From Pistricoccus aurantiacus (GTDB taxonomy: Bacteria; Pseudomonadota; Gammaproteobacteria; Pseudomonadales; Halomonadaceae), in the NCBI RefSeq assembly GCF_007954585.1, contig NZ_CP042382.1:2232001-2296000 (forward strand): a stretch of DNA of 64,000 nucleotides. The letters run 5' to 3'. Within the stretch, counting starts at the first letter, position 1. Each line of letters begins with the position of its first letter. A program made the position numbers and the translations under genes. Under the pieces are notes generated by a model. The model saw only the letters and a list, made by a program, of their open reading frames with translations. It searched no databases and was not told the DNA's origin. This document shows, piece by piece, positions 26,446-35,030 of this stretch.

Positions 26446-28356
26446 ATGGATGCCGAGCTGCTGGAAATTCGCGATCACCTGAGCCGCTTTCCCCCCTTCG
26501 ATAGCCTGTCCGACGAGCTGCTCGATGAAGTGGTGTCGCGTATCGAAGTCAGTTATTTCAAGGCGGATACCCAAGTGCTGGAGCAGGAACAGGAAATCCA
26601 CGAGCTGTGCTACATCCGCAGCGGCGCGGTGGAAATGTTCTGGCGCAGCGGCAATCTCTTCAATCGCCTGGGAGAAGGCGATATCTTTGGCTACTTCGAT
26701 CTGCTGCGCAACAAGCGCGTGCGCTTCCCGGTACGCACCATCGAAGACACCTTGATCTATTTCATTCCCGACGAGGTATTCGCGCGTCTTTGTGACGAGG
26801 ACGACACCTTCGCCGGGTTCGTCGAAGCCGGGAGATCGCGGCTCAAGACGACCCTGGAAAATCAGCAGCACAATAGCGACATGATGGAAACCCGGGTACG
26901 CCGGCTGGTCAGCCGGGCGCCGGTCATGGTGGAAGCTACCACGTCATTGCAGACCGCCGCTCAGCAGATGCGCGATGAAAGCGTCACCTGCGTGCTGATT
27001 GTCGATAAGCCCCAGGAGGATTGGCAATATCACTTCACGGGCCGCGATGGCCAGGCTTGGGAGATGGTCGGCATTCTGACTGACCGGGATTTCTGCACTC
27101 GCGTCCTGGCGGCGGGGGTAGCGCCGGAGGCCCCGGTCAAGGAAGTCATGTCCCGCAATCTGGTGACGATCCAGTCCGATGAGTCCGTCTACGAAGCCAT
27201 GCTCGGCATGCTGCGCAACAATGTGGATCATCTGCCGGTATTGCATCGGCGCCGCCCCATCGGCGTGCTGCATCTGTCGGATATCGTGCGCTACGAGACC
27301 CACAACAGTCTGTATCTGGTCAGCAACATCTTCAATCAGCCCAGCGCCAAGGCGTTGGCGCGGCTGAGCGTCGACGTCAAGGCTGCTTTCGTCCAACTGG
27401 TGACAGAGGGCGCAGACTCCCAGATGATCGGGCGGGCGCTTTCCACCATCGGGCGAAGCTTCACTCGTCGCCTGCTGGAGCTCGGCGAGGCCAAGCTGGG
27501 GCCGCCGCCGGTGCCATACTGTTTCATGGCGCTGGGATCCATGGCCCGGGAGGAGCAGACCATCGTCACCGACCAGGATAATGCGCTGGTGCTCGACGAC
27601 CGCTTCGATCCGGCAAGTCACGACGGCTATTTCGAAGCCTTGGCAACATTCGTCAGCGACGGCCTGGACGCCTGTGGCTACCCGTATTGCAAGGGCAATA
27701 TCATGGCCACCAATCCGGACTGGCGTCAGCCCCTGAAACAATGGAAGCGCTATTTCAGTGAGTGGATCGATAATCCCAACCCGGAGCGGTTGCTGCATAG
27801 TTCGATCTTCTTCGATCTGGCCAGTGTCTACGGAAAAGAGGTCTTCGTCGAACAGCTGCAGGATCTGATCGCCGAGCGCGCCTCCCAGCGCCCGGACTTC
27901 CTGGCGGCGCTGGCGCGCAACGCCTGCAACCGCACCCCGCCCCTGGGATTCTTTCGCACCTTCGTGATGGAAAAGAGCGGCAAGCAGGAAAATACCATCA
28001 ACCTCAAGCGGCGCGGCACGGCGCCCATGGTGGATCTGATTCGCGTGCATGCGCTGGCCTGTGCTTCCCGAGCACAGAACAGCTTCGACCGGCTGAACGA
28101 TATCGCCAGTACGCGGCTACTGGCGGAAGGGGTAAGTGAAAAACTGCGCTATAGCCTGGAATTCATCTCCATGGCACGCATTCGCCATCAGGCGATAGAT
28201 ATCGAACAGGAGCGAGAGCCGGACAACAATATCGAGCCGGAGAACGTTTCCAGTAGCGAGCGTCATCATCTCAAGGACGCCTTCGAAGCCTTGAGCCACG
28301 CGCAGAAGTTCCTCAAGTTTCGCTATCCCATGTCGTCGCCAGGCCGTAGACGCTGA
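26446..28356 (+). CDS. CNMP-binding, CBS-pair and DUF294 nucleotidyltransferase-like protein
   Basis: 636 aa. The order is an N-terminal cyclic-nucleotide-binding-like domain (LEQEQEIHELCYIRSGAVEM, about 46-65), two CBS domains (about 155-290; VGILTDRDFCTRVL, RPIGVLHLSDIV) and then DUF294 with GSMAREEQTIVTDQDNALVL, the GS...D.D active site of GlnD-like nucleotidyltransferases. A DUF294_C helical domain ends it. It probably senses adenylates and modifies a protein partner, but no target is known. The downstream exonuclease starts on its last base, and this pairing recurs in many gammaproteobacteria. Confidence 0.88.
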   Translation: MDAELLEIRDHLSRFPPFDSLSDELLDEVVSRIEVSYFKADTQVLEQEQEIHELCYIRSGAVEMFWRSGNLFNRLGEGDIFGYFDLLRNKRVRFPVRTIEDTLIYFIPDEVFARLCDEDDTFAGFVEAGRSRLKTTLENQQHNSDMMETRVRRLVSRAPVMVEATTSLQTAAQQMRDESVTCVLIVDKPQEDWQYHFTGRDGQAWEMVGILTDRDFCTRVLAAGVAPEAPVKEVMSRNLVTIQSDESVYEAMLGMLRNNVDHLPVLHRRRPIGVLHLSDIVRYETHNSLYLVSNIFNQPSAKALARLSVDVKAAFVQLVTEGADSQMIGRALSTIGRSFTRRLLELGEAKLGPPPVPYCFMALGSMAREEQTIVTDQDNALVLDDRFDPASHDGYFEALATFVSDGLDACGYPYCKGNIMATNPDWRQPLKQWKRYFSEWIDNPNPERLLHSSIFFDLASVYGKEVFVEQLQDLIAERASQRPDFLAALARNACNRTPPLGFFRTFVMEKSGKQENTINLKRRGTAPMVDLIRVHALACASRAQNSFDRLNDIASTRLLAEGVSEKLRYSLEFISMARIRHQAIDIEQEREPDNNIEPENVSSSERHHLKDAFEALSHAQKFLKFRYPMSSPGRRR

Positions 28357-29081
28357 TGCGCGGGCTGCTGCTGACCAGGCGCCAGAAGCGCGCCAGCTGG
28401 CCCGGCTACATGGCTTTGCGTGCCAATACCGTCAAGGATGCGCGTCTCAAGCGGTTCTATGGCAACAGCCAACTGGCGCCGGATACCCCCATCAGCGAAG
28501 CGCCATTGGTGGCGATGGACATGGAAACCACCGGCCTCGACGCGAGCCGCCACGGTATCGTCAGCGTCGGACTGATTCCTTTCAATCTGAAGCGTATTCG
28601 GCTGGCGGAGAAGCGTTACTGGGTAGTTCGGCCCCGGCGTGAGCTATTGAGGGAATCAGTGGTCTTTCACCATATCACCCACTCGGAAATCGCCAACGCG
28701 CCGGACCTCGACGATATCCTGGATGAACTGCTGGCTTGTCTGGCGGGGCGCATCGCCGTGGTGCATTTCCGTCATATCGAGCGCCCTTTTCTGGACCATG
28801 CCCTGCGAGAGCGCACGAAAGAAAGCCTGATGTTCCCGATGATCGACACCATGCAGCTGGAAGCCAGGTTGCACCGTCGGCGCCGCCGGATCTGGGTCAA
28901 GCGCCTGCTGGGCCTGCGGCCCACGTCGATTCGCCTGCAGGCAAGTCGCGAGCGCTATCATCTGCCCGCCTACCAGAGCCATCATGCGCTGAGCGACGCC
29001 CTGGCCACCGCGGAACTGCTGCAGGCCCAGATCGCCAACCGCTTCCGACCGGAAACGCCCATCGGACGGCTTTGGAGTTGA
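28356..29081 (+). CDS. DnaQ-like 3'-5' exonuclease
   Basis: 241 aa, overlapping the DUF294 stop by one base (TGATG). The DEDDh exonuclease motifs are visible: Asp55 and Glu57 in MDMETTGLD, an FHHITHSE region near 108, and a His-Asp pair in SHHALSDALATAELL (His about 210). The family is DNA polymerase III epsilon-like. Length and context suggest a stand-alone nuclease rather than a polymerase subunit. Its partnership with the CNMP-CBS-DUF294 protein suggests regulation by nucleotides; that is inference. Confidence 0.87.
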   Translation: MRGLLLTRRQKRASWPGYMALRANTVKDARLKRFYGNSQLAPDTPISEAPLVAMDMETTGLDASRHGIVSVGLIPFNLKRIRLAEKRYWVVRPRRELLRESVVFHHITHSEIANAPDLDDILDELLACLAGRIAVVHFRHIERPFLDHALRERTKESLMFPMIDTMQLEARLHRRRRRIWVKRLLGLRPTSIRLQASRERYHLPAYQSHHALSDALATAELLQAQIANRFRPETPIGRLWS

Positions 29082-29087
29082 GCGGCA

Positions 29088-30752
29088 TTAATTTCGCGGC
29101 TCGCTCATCAAGCCCTTGACGATGGCGTAACAGCAGGCCAGCAGCACCAGGGTGAAAGGCAGGCCGGTAGAGATGACGCCTGCCTGTAGTGCTGTCAAGC
29201 CGCCACCCAGCAGCAGGGCAATGGCAATGACGCCCTCGATAATGGCCCAGAACACGCGCTGTACCCTGGGTGCGTTGATCTTGCCCCCGGCAGCGAGGGA
29301 GTCGATGACCAGAGAGCCGGAGTCCGAGGTGGTGGTAAAGAACACGATCACCAGCACGATGCCCAAAAACGACGTAATCGACGAAAAGGGCAGTTGGCTC
29401 AGCATGACGAAGAGTTGAAGTTCAAGGGCCGCGTTCTCGACGCCTTGAAACCCATCGGCAACAACCTGATGGATGGCGGTATTGCCGAAGGCGGTCATCC
29501 AGATGATTGAAACGATCGAAGGAATCAGCAGCACGGCAACCAGGAATTCCCGCACGCTGCGGCCCCGGCTGATGCGGGCGACGAACATGCCGACCAGCGG
29601 CGTGATGCTGATCCACCAGGCCCAGTAGAAGGCGGTCCAGCCCTCGACGAAACCCCTGTCGTCACGACCGAAGGGATTGGAGAGCGCAGGCAGGTTCGTC
29701 ACGTAGGCGCCTAGATTTTTGAAGAAGCCGCCAACGAGATACAGGGTCGGCCCCACGGCGATCACGAACACCAGCAGCAGGAAGGCCAGGATCATGTTGA
29801 TCTGGGAAAGACGCTGAACGCCCTTGTCCATGCCCGCCAGGATGGAGAGCAGGGCGATGGCGGTGATGCCCATGATCAGCAGCACCATGGTCACGTTGTT
29901 GTTCGGAATGCCGAACAGATGCTCCATGCCCGCGGTTGCCTGAGACGCCCCGATCCCAAGGGACGTGGCCAGACCAAAGAGGGTGGCGAATACCGCCAGG
30001 ATATCGATGATATGCCCGGGCCAGCCCCATATACGCTCCCCCAGGATGGGATAGAAGATCGAGCGCATGGTCAACGGCAGACCCTTGTTGAAGGCGAAAA
30101 GCGCCAGTGCCAGGGCAACTACCGCATAGATGGCCCAAGGATGCAGGCCCCAGTGATAGATGGTGGCTGCCATGGCAAGCTGTGTGGCCTTGGCGGAGTC
30201 ACCGGACGCCGCGCCCAGAGGCGCCGAATCAGTACGCAGGCCGTTCTCGGCGACGATACCGCCGGCGGCATTACTGAAATGGGTGATCGGCTCCGCGACG
30301 CCATAAAATATCAGGCCAATGGCCATACCCGCGGCAAACAGCATGGCGATCCAGCCGGTATAGCTGAAATCCGGTTTTGCGTATTTGCCGCCAAGTCTGA
30401 TCTTGCCATAGGGCGAAACGATCAGGCCGACGCATAGTAGTACGAAAATATCCGCCGACAGCATGAAGAACCAGGCTAGATTGCTGGTCAGCCAGTCGCG
30501 CATGCTGCTGAAAACCGGCTCGACCTCGTTTTGAAACGCCAGAGTGGTGACAACAAAAAATACGATGACCAGCGCGGAAATCGTGAAGACCTTGCCATGA
30601 AGATCGAAACTCAAGCCGAACTTGTTGGCGGTAAGATTATCTTGACCAATCTGGTAGTCAGTATCGATCAGGTTCGTGGGGCCTTCCGGCGCCGGGACGC
30701 CGTCGACGATTTCATTACCACTTGCTGAAGAAGATGGGGTTTGATCGCTCAA
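29088..30752 (-). CDS. BCCT-family osmolyte transporter, paralogue 1 (altered tryptophan box)
   Basis: 554 aa with 12 expected helices. The start is TTG (30752) with GGAG 7 nt upstream; the N terminus MSDQTPSSS is shared with paralogue 2, which also starts with TTG. The TM8 signature reads FYWAWWISITPLVGMF. The usual form is WISWSPFVGMF, so one of the aromatic-box tryptophans (W377 of BetP) is replaced by Ile and the following Ser by Thr. The TM3 glycine stretch is GMAIG rather than GMGIG. BCCT carriers import betaine, choline, carnitine or ectoine. This copy probably has changed specificity. It is the last of three tandem copies. Confidence 0.92.
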   Translation of the reverse strand: MSDQTPSSSASGNEIVDGVPAPEGPTNLIDTDYQIGQDNLTANKFGLSFDLHGKVFTISALVIVFFVVTTLAFQNEVEPVFSSMRDWLTSNLAWFFMLSADIFVLLCVGLIVSPYGKIRLGGKYAKPDFSYTGWIAMLFAAGMAIGLIFYGVAEPITHFSNAAGGIVAENGLRTDSAPLGAASGDSAKATQLAMAATIYHWGLHPWAIYAVVALALALFAFNKGLPLTMRSIFYPILGERIWGWPGHIIDILAVFATLFGLATSLGIGASQATAGMEHLFGIPNNNVTMVLLIMGITAIALLSILAGMDKGVQRLSQINMILAFLLLVFVIAVGPTLYLVGGFFKNLGAYVTNLPALSNPFGRDDRGFVEGWTAFYWAWWISITPLVGMFVARISRGRSVREFLVAVLLIPSIVSIIWMTAFGNTAIHQVVADGFQGVENAALELQLFVMLSQLPFSSITSFLGIVLVIVFFTTTSDSGSLVIDSLAAGGKINAPRVQRVFWAIIEGVIAIALLLGGGLTALQAGVISTGLPFTLVLLACCYAIVKGLMSEPRN

Positions 30753-30804
30753 GGGAAGCTCCTGGTCGGAAAATTGACAATGCGAATTCAGCGCTGAATA
30801 AAAT

Positions 30805-30827
30805 GGCCCACTTCATTGAAGTGGGCC
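30805..30827 (-). terminator. Rho-independent terminator after BCCT paralogue 2
   Basis: Perfect 10-bp stem GGCCCACTTC / GAAGTGGGCC with a 3-nt loop, followed on the minus strand by ATTTTATT. It lies 27 bp beyond the stop of paralogue 2 and is nearly identical to the hairpin at 32582-32604. Confidence 0.75.
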
Positions 30828-30853
30828 CAAGACTGAGCAGGAGGCCAAACGTT

Positions 30854-32491
30854 CTATGGACGCGGCTCGCTGAGCAGTCCTTTGACGATAGCGTAGCAAC
30901 CTACCAGCAGAACCAGGGCAAAGGGCAGGCCCGTGATCAGTACGGCTGCTTGCAGCGCTTCCAGACCACCGCCCAACAGCAGGGCGATGGCAATGGCGCC
31001 CTCGATGAGCGCCCAGAAGATACGCTGAGACCGGGGGGCATCCACCTTGCCGCCGGCGGTGATGGCGTCGATCACCAGGGAGCCGGAATCCGAGGAGGTG
31101 ATGAAGAACACCATGACCAGCACGATGCCAACGAAGGATGTGATGGACGACAGCGGTAGCTGGCCAAGCATCTCGAACAGTTGCAGTTCGACGGCGGCAT
31201 CCGCGACGCCTTCGAAACCGGAAAGATACTGTTCGATGGCGGCGCCGCCGAAGGCGGTCATCCACAGTACCGACACCAGCATCGGCACCAGCAGCACCGC
31301 GGTCAGAAATTCCCGCACCGTGCGGCCTCGGCTGACCCGGGCGATGAACATGCCGACAAACGGCGACCAGGAGATCCACCAGGCCCAGTAGAAGGCGGTC
31401 CAGCCTTCGACGAAGCCGGCATCTTCCCGGCCGAACGGGTTGGACAGCGCGGGAAGATGGGTCGCGTAGGAGAGCAGATTCTCGAAAAATCCCGTGGCGA
31501 TCATCAGCGTGGGTCCGACGATGATCACGAAGAGCAGCAACAGAAACGCCAGCCCCATGTTGAGCATCGAAAGGCGCTGAACGCCCTTGTCCACGCCGGC
31601 CACTACGGAACCCAGCGCCACGGCGGTGATGCCCATGATCAGTATCACCATGGTCACGTTGTTGTTCGGCGTGTCGAACAGGTAATGCAGGCCCGAAGAC
31701 GCCTGGGTTGCGCCCAGCCCCAGCGAAGTGGCCAGACCGAACAGAGTGGCGAAGACCGCCAGAATGTCGATGACATGCCCCGGCCAGCCCCAGATACGCT
31801 CGCCGAGGATCGGATAGAAGATCGAGCGCATGGTCAGCGGCAGGCCCTTGTTGTAGGAAAAGAGCGCCAGGGCCAGGGCGACCACCGCGTAGGTTCCCCA
31901 AGGGTGCAGCCCCCAATGAAAGATGGTGGCGGCCATGCTCAAGGAAATGGCGCCTCGATCGTCGCCCTGCGCGCCGCTAAGCGGCGCGCCGGAGGTACCA
32001 TCAAGCGCGGTACTAAAGTGGGTCAGCGGTTCGGCGACGCCATAGAACATCAGGCCGATGCCCATGCCCGCGGCAAACAGCATGGCAAACCAGCCGAAAT
32101 AGCTGAAGTCCGGCGTGGCCTCGGGGCCGCCCAGGCGCACCTTGCCCAAGGGAGTGAATATCAGCACCACCGTCACCAGAACAAAGACATTGGCGGCAAA
32201 CAGAAATACCCAGCTGAGGTTGCCGGTCAGCCAGCCTCGCATGCCGTTGAAGACGGGTCCCATCTGCTCCGGCAGCGCCAGGGTGATGATGACGAAAAAC
32301 AGCACCACCAGCGAAGACACCATGAAGACCTTGCCATGCAGGTCCATGTCGATGCCGAACTTGCTGGTCTGGATATTGTCCTGACCGATCACGTAATCCG
32401 TGTCGATGAGATCGGTAGGGCCCTCCGGTGCCGGGATACCTTCGACGACTTCATCCTCATTCGATGAAGAAGATTGCGTTTGATCGCTCAA
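30854..32491 (-). CDS. BCCT-family osmolyte transporter, paralogue 2
   Basis: 545 aa starting at TTG (32491), which has GGAG 6 nt upstream. An upstream in-frame ATG (32593) would add 34 residues with no match to the paralogues and lies inside a terminator hairpin, so it is rejected. The conserved N-terminal stretch NEDEVVEGIPAPEGPTDLID and DTDYVIGQDN is followed by 12 helices with the full TM8 signature FYWAWWISWSPFVGMF and the TM3 glycine run GMGIG. This matches sodium-coupled glycine-betaine carriers of the BetP/OpuD type. It would import compatible solutes at high osmolarity. It has its own terminator. Confidence 0.93.
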   Translation of the reverse strand: MSDQTQSSSSNEDEVVEGIPAPEGPTDLIDTDYVIGQDNIQTSKFGIDMDLHGKVFMVSSLVVLFFVIITLALPEQMGPVFNGMRGWLTGNLSWVFLFAANVFVLVTVVLIFTPLGKVRLGGPEATPDFSYFGWFAMLFAAGMGIGLMFYGVAEPLTHFSTALDGTSGAPLSGAQGDDRGAISLSMAATIFHWGLHPWGTYAVVALALALFSYNKGLPLTMRSIFYPILGERIWGWPGHVIDILAVFATLFGLATSLGLGATQASSGLHYLFDTPNNNVTMVILIMGITAVALGSVVAGVDKGVQRLSMLNMGLAFLLLLFVIIVGPTLMIATGFFENLLSYATHLPALSNPFGREDAGFVEGWTAFYWAWWISWSPFVGMFIARVSRGRTVREFLTAVLLVPMLVSVLWMTAFGGAAIEQYLSGFEGVADAAVELQLFEMLGQLPLSSITSFVGIVLVMVFFITSSDSGSLVIDAITAGGKVDAPRSQRIFWALIEGAIAIALLLGGGLEALQAAVLITGLPFALVLLVGCYAIVKGLLSEPRP

Positions 32492-32581
32492 AAGAAACTC
32501 CTTTGTGCTAGTGGTTGCGTTTACTCTGATGCGGGTTTTTCGGTACCGCAATACCGATACTGCCTCGTAGTAAATCGAAAC

Positions 32582-32604
32582 GGCCCACTTCATGGAAGCG
32601 GGCC
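32582..32604 (-). terminator. Rho-independent terminator after BCCT paralogue 3
   Basis: Stem GGCCCACTTC / GAAGCGGGCC (nine pairs plus one A-C mismatch), 3-nt loop ATG, followed on the minus strand by GTTTCGATTT. It is 27 bp from the stop of paralogue 3, the same spacing as the related hairpin after paralogue 2. Confidence 0.65.
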
Positions 32605-32631
32605 TGGTGAGTCAGCCTATAGCCAAGCGGT

Positions 32632-34296
32632 TCACGCGCGGGGCTCGCTCATCAAACCCTTGACGATGGCGTAACAGCCTACCAGCAAAATCACCGTGAA
32701 AGGCAAACCGGTGGAGACGGCCATGGCCTGCAATGAGGTCAAGCCGCCTCCCAGCAACAGGGCGATGGCGATGACGCCTTCGATGATGGCCCAGAATACC
32801 CGCTGGGTCTTGGGCGCGTTGACCTTGCCGCCGGCGGTGATCGTATCGATGACTAGCGAGCCGGAATCCGAGGAGGTGATGAAGAAGACGATCACCAGCA
32901 CGATCCCCACGAAGGAGGTAATAGCGGAAAGCGGCAGTTGACCCAGCATGACGAAGAGCTGTAACTCGAGAGCGGCATTCTTGACGCCTTCGAAACCATC
33001 GCCAACGAACTGGTGGATCGCGGTTCCTCCGAATGCGGTCATCCACAGCACGGAAATGATCGACGGCACCAGCAGCACGGCTACCAGGAATTCACGCACG
33101 CTACGACCACGACTGACCCGGGCGATGAACATGCCGACAAACGGTGACCAGGAGATCCACCAGGCCCAGTAGAAGGCGGTCCAGCCCTGACGAAAGTTGT
33201 CGTCCTCACGACCGAAGGGGTTGGCCAGGGCAGGAAGATGAGTGACATAGGAGGCCAGGTTTTCGAAAAAGCCCGTGAGGATCATCAGCGTTGGCCCGAC
33301 GAAGATCACGAAAAGCAGCAACAGAAACGCCAGCCCCATATTAAGCTGGGAAAGCCGCTGAACGCCCTTGTCCACCCCGGACACTACCGAGATCAGAGCA
33401 ATGAGGGTAATACCCGTGATCAGCAGTACCATGGTGACGTTGTTATCGGGTATGTCGAACAGATAGCCTAACCCGGCGGTGGCCTGGGTAGCGCCGAACC
33501 CCAGCGAGGTGGCCAGGCCGAACAGGGTGGCGAAGACCGCAAGAATATCGATGACATGTCCCGGCCATCCCCAGACGCGCTCGCCGAGGATCGGGTAGAA
33601 GATCGAGCGCATGGTCAGCGGCAGACCCTTGTTGTAGGAAAAGATCGCCAGGGCCAGGGCGACCACCGCGTAGATGGCCCAAGGGTGAAGCCCCCAGTGG
33701 AAAATGGTGGCGGCCATGCCCAGTGCGGTGGCGGTTTGCGCATCGTCGCCGGCGCCCCCCAGAGGCGCCCAGTCGCTTCGCAGGCCGTTATCGCCCAGTG
33801 TCGTGCCGCCAAAGGAGGAGGCAAAGTGCGACATGGGCTCGGAGACGCCATAGAACATCAGGCCGATGCCCATGCCTGCGGCGAACAGCATGGCAAACCA
33901 GCCGGCGTAGCTGAAATCCGGCTTGGCATGCATTCCTCCTATGCGGACCTTGCCAAGCGGCGAAACGATCAAGCCAAGGCACAGCAAAACAAAGACGTTG
34001 GCGGCGGATATGAAAAACCAGTCCAGATTGTTGGTCAGCCAGACGCGCATACCATCGAATATCGGTTCGACCTGGGTTGGCAGCGCCAGCGTGAGTATCA
34101 CGAAGAACACCACCACCAGCGCCGAGATGCTGAAGACCTTGCCGTGAAGGTCGACCGCCATGCCTAACCTGTTACCGCTGAAATTATCCTGACCGATCAC
34201 GTAGTCCGTATCGATCAAGTTGGCGGGACCGTCAGGGGAGGGAACACCCTCGGGCGTCGGGGCCTCTCCTTGTAAAGAGTTTGCTTGTTTTTCCAC
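32632..34296 (-). CDS. BCCT-family osmolyte transporter, paralogue 3
   Basis: 554 aa starting at GTG (34296) with GGAG about 8 nt upstream. The N terminus (PSPDGPANLIDTDYVIGQDN) aligns with the other two copies, and the TM8 signature is the full FYWAWWISWSPFVGMF. The TM3 run is GMGIG. It is the copy nearest the UspA gene, starting 30 bp after the UspA stop, so these two are probably co-transcribed. In Halomonas elongata a UspA protein (TeaD) governs the ectoine importer TeaABC, so a similar UspA-carrier control is plausible here but unproven. Confidence 0.93.
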   Translation of the reverse strand: MEKQANSLQGEAPTPEGVPSPDGPANLIDTDYVIGQDNFSGNRLGMAVDLHGKVFSISALVVVFFVILTLALPTQVEPIFDGMRVWLTNNLDWFFISAANVFVLLCLGLIVSPLGKVRIGGMHAKPDFSYAGWFAMLFAAGMGIGLMFYGVSEPMSHFASSFGGTTLGDNGLRSDWAPLGGAGDDAQTATALGMAATIFHWGLHPWAIYAVVALALAIFSYNKGLPLTMRSIFYPILGERVWGWPGHVIDILAVFATLFGLATSLGFGATQATAGLGYLFDIPDNNVTMVLLITGITLIALISVVSGVDKGVQRLSQLNMGLAFLLLLFVIFVGPTLMILTGFFENLASYVTHLPALANPFGREDDNFRQGWTAFYWAWWISWSPFVGMFIARVSRGRSVREFLVAVLLVPSIISVLWMTAFGGTAIHQFVGDGFEGVKNAALELQLFVMLGQLPLSAITSFVGIVLVIVFFITSSDSGSLVIDTITAGGKVNAPKTQRVFWAIIEGVIAIALLLGGGLTSLQAMAVSTGLPFTVILLVGCYAIVKGLMSEPRA

Positions 34297-34326
34297 CAGG
34301 AAGACTCCTGAAAAACGGGAAAATTA

Positions 34327-34743
34327 TTAGCTTCGCACCAAGAAAACGGATACTTCAGTGTGGCGCGCCACGCGGCTGCCATTGGTAGGGAGAAAAATAT
34401 TCAGTCGTCCAGGCAGCTGAGTCGCCATCACGATCAGGTCGGCCCCGATTCGTTTGGCGGCACTTACGATGATTTCGTCCATATCCGCCACCGGATCATG
34501 ACTCAGAAAGGTGCGCGCGCTGGTGGCCAAACCGTGAGTTTCGCCTTGTTCGTCGGCAAATTCCTCGAGTTTTCGCGTGTACTCTTCCGGGGTTCTGGCC
34601 ACCTTGCCCGGTAATGAAGAGGTGATACTGATATAGTAAATTTCCGCCTCGTAGAGGCGAGCAATGTCCACGGCGACCCGTAGCGATTTTTGCAGGGTTT
34701 CCAGATGCGCCAAGTCCACCGGGACCATGATTTTCTGGTACAT
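34327..34743 (-). CDS. Universal stress protein (UspA family)
   Basis: 138 aa, single Usp domain. The start ATG has GGGAG 6 nt upstream. It begins MYQKIMVPVDLAHLE, with the conserved V-P-V-D strand and the adenine-site Asp. It ends with the ATP-loop pattern GADLIVMATQ...GSRVARHTEVSVFLVRS, which fits G-2x-G-9x-G(S/T) with the first G shifted (LPGRLNIFLPTNGS). It probably binds ATP. It is the first gene of the BCCT cluster, which suggests a regulatory role in osmolyte uptake. Confidence 0.88.
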   Translation of the reverse strand: MYQKIMVPVDLAHLETLQKSLRVAVDIARLYEAEIYYISITSSLPGKVARTPEEYTRKLEEFADEQGETHGLATSARTFLSHDPVADMDEIIVSAAKRIGADLIVMATQLPGRLNIFLPTNGSRVARHTEVSVFLVRS

Positions 34744-34803
34744 ACCGTACTCCCTGGTCGTTGAAAATAAGCGCTAATCATTGTAGTAGCCGTTGTAGCC
34801 TAG

Positions 34804-34833
34804 CTGACGCCAGGAACAAGATGACGCTATAAT
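34804..34833 (+). promoter_or_regulatory. Putative sigma-70 promoter for dnaX
   Basis: A perfect -10 TATAAT (34828-34833) is preceded at 18 bp by CTGACG (34804-34809), four of six -35 consensus bases. It lies about 200 bp before the dnaX start. The leader 34834-35030 shows no 4.5S RNA core, no riboswitch and no other gene. Confidence 0.45.
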
Positions 34834-35030
34834 TATCCCGATTTTCAACGATTATTCAAAATACGGCTCGTGCCGAGCGATACCAGCCAAGTCGCTTGTC
34901 GCCGGCCCGGCCAAGTGTTGAAGACAGCGCTTTCGAGCGACAGTCCGCCACTTGCGGAAACGATCGATCACGGCGAACGTTCGAATCGACGTCGATAGCG
35001 TCCCACACCGCTGCAAGGATTCCACGCTGC

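Noticed and set aside
31181-32467. A 428-codon open frame opposite BCCT paralogue 2
   Set aside because: It is antisense to a clearly conserved carrier, has low-complexity R/G/H/Q-rich content, and similar frames appear opposite the other paralogue copies, as expected from G+C-rich codon bias.
34896-35030. Upstream extension of dnaX by 45 codons
   Set aside because: The universal N terminus MSYQVLARKWRP begins at 35031, and no homology exists before it.
34834-35030. Possible 4.5S (SRP) RNA or other small RNA before dnaX
   Set aside because: The conserved GGAAGGAAGCAGC-type core is absent and no long hairpin is visible.
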